Assembly (NCBI GenBank): GCA_963580285.1
Contig: OY757011.1
Location: 154,431,245 to 154,495,244, forward strand
Source of the DNA: Lucinisca nassula
Lineage: Eukaryota; Mollusca; Bivalvia; Lucinida; Lucinidae
Direction: 5' to 3'
Length of the DNA stretch: 64,000 nucleotides
Shown: piece after piece, positions 63,061 through 64,000 of the stretch
How positions within the stretch are numbered: position 1 is the stretch's first letter
How the letters are laid out: each line of letters starts with the position of its first letter
Notes under the pieces: model-generated
What the model was told of the DNA's origin: nothing
Database searches by the model: none
Seen by the model: the letters and a program-made list of their open reading frames with translations, nothing else
Position numbers and translations under genes: made by a program

Positions 63061-63480
63061 ACAACCAGTAGGTATAAGTCAAAGAAACAGTTCAAACAAG
63101 AATGTATATCTGCATGTACATTCTTTGAGAAAATTAATATATTTATTTACAGTGTAGTGTGGTCATTCATGGTCAAGGAAACCGCGATACATGGAGAAAA
63201 CAACCAACCTTGGGTGAAAGATCACTACCCTGCCCCATGCGGATGCAGGGATCAAACATGGACTTCATTGATGACAAGTGAGGAACACACCCCAGTACTA
63301 TCAAGGCTTCAGTTTGGATTCAGACAAAAGCATGCCTGAGCCCAGATCAGACCAATCTGAACTGTTTACTATTCCATTAGAATCGTTTAACATGAATACA
63401 TTAAAATATATCAATGTAGGTAAGGGAGGCAAACTTTGGATGTGTATTCATTCACTTAAAGGGTGAATACATCAGATATA
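63061..63480. other. No firm feature; possible decayed SINE
   Basis: GGATGCAGGGATCAAACATG followed by 'gacttcattgatgacaagtgaggaac' near 63240-63290 faintly resembles the minus-strand head of a tRNA-derived SINE. The rest is unrecognised. Confidence 0.4.
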
Positions 63481-63484
63481 GTTT

Positions 63485-63890
63485 CTATTATTTCCTTCAA
63501 GAGACACAACTTCTGTAACTATCTGATTGTTTCCCTGAAAACCGAGCCAATCTGAAAGAGAGCTCTACTCTCAAAGGGAAGAATTTGCTCCTGATGAGAA
63601 AGAGGTCTATTCTTAAAGGAAAGAATTTGCTCCTGAGGAGAAAGAGGTCTATTCTTAAAGGAAAGAATTTGCTCCTGCGGAGAAAGAGGTCTATTCTTAA
63701 AGGAAAGAATTTGCTCCTAAGGAGAAAGAGGTCTATTCTTAAAGAAAAGAATTTGCTCCTAAGGAAAAAGAGGTCTATTCTTAAAGAAAAGAATTTGCTC
63801 CTAAGGAGCAAATTCTTTCCTTTAAGAGTAGACCTCGATGACTATCGAAACAAAAATATTTTTGAAAGAGTTTCCTCCCCTGAAGGTGTA
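63485..63890. mobile_element. Palindromic MITE, family C, with amplified arm
   Basis: The left arm 'agaggtctattcttaaaggaaagaatttgctcctgaggagaa' is repeated about five times with a 42-bp period (63590-63800) before the single right arm GCAAATTCTTTCCTTTAAGA. The resulting 14-codon peptide repeat (LLRSKFFPLRIDLF, minus strand) is not a gene. Confidence 0.9.
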
Positions 63891-63987
63891 TCAAGCTGTG
63901 TTACCTGGAGACAGTTAATGTTATCCTCCCTTCAGTGTTTCTCAAAAGAGCAGCTGCCTTCGAATGGTTTAATCCTATTAAGGACTT

Positions 63988-64000
63988 ACCATTTATCTGA
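63988..64000 (-). other. Possible splice donor of an upstream exon
   Basis: On the minus strand AGATAAATG|GTAAGTCC matches a strong donor, with the exon lying beyond the window edge. It could belong to the PTP gene. However, splicing directly to exon A in its required phase gives TGA, so a further exon or a different gene would be needed. Confidence 0.3.

Noticed and set aside
63497..63811. 104-codon minus-strand repeat protein
   Set aside because: The peptide repeat arises from a 42-bp tandem duplication of a MITE arm.
63988..64000. Direct upstream exon of the PTP gene ending at 63990
   Set aside because: The donor looks good, but joining it in the only open phase to exon A creates TGA; kept only as a low-confidence donor.

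Overview
The window is eukaryotic, AT-rich and dominated by repeats. It is most likely from a marine bivalve mollusc. The clues are tRNA-type SINEs, hundreds of copies of 'gaccttgacctttgacc'-type core repeats next to GGAC/ACGG microsatellites (the layout of bivalve 'pearl'/Helitron-like elements), mariner and Tc1 relics, and a Steamer-like LTR fragment. Species assignment is inference. I see no prokaryotic gene, CRISPR array, rRNA gene or convincing functional tRNA gene.

The one host gene I can support lies on the minus strand from 60202 down to 46103. It is a protein tyrosine phosphatase (PTP) with six exons: 60202-59241, 57129-56862, 53834-53669, 52581-52453, 48730-48668 and 46162-46103. 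All splice sites are GT/AG and all phases agree, giving 548 codons up to the stop. The first visible exon encodes a long acidic region and the start of the PTP domain. The rest supply the KNRY-like region, WPD loop, HCSAGIGRTG P-loop, Q-loop and a short tail. The 5' end of the gene is outside the window or unrecognised.

The rest is mobile and satellite DNA, left to right. 1-2.87 kb: a 21-bp satellite in two arrays of opposite orientation around a SINE, a tRNA-SINE, a MITE and a Tc1 relic. 3-7 kb: a SINE with a 16-bp target duplication, palindromic minisatellite, hairpin MITEs and a Helitron-like core array. 7.2-9.4 kb: an element with about 370-bp inverted ends enclosing a LINE reverse transcriptase tail. 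9.6-25 kb: many copies of a roughly 290-bp SINE, fold-back MITEs and a broken mariner. 25-37 kb: large nested Helitron-like elements built from core repeats of about 150-335 bp. 37-64 kb: the PTP gene with introns packed with TTAA-flanked palindromic MITEs, Tigger-like MITEs, two nested Helitron-like elements, tandem arrays and a Steamer-like LTR fragment.

No clearly novel cellular system was found. The most informative observations are: (i) the exact gene model; (ii) Helitron-like insertions whose empty target sites can be read from sister repeat units in the same window; (iii) unrelated TTAA-flanked palindromic families that share one central palindrome; and (iv) a shared loop motif in otherwise different giant hairpins. 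All calls come from reading the sequence by eye; no database search was run.
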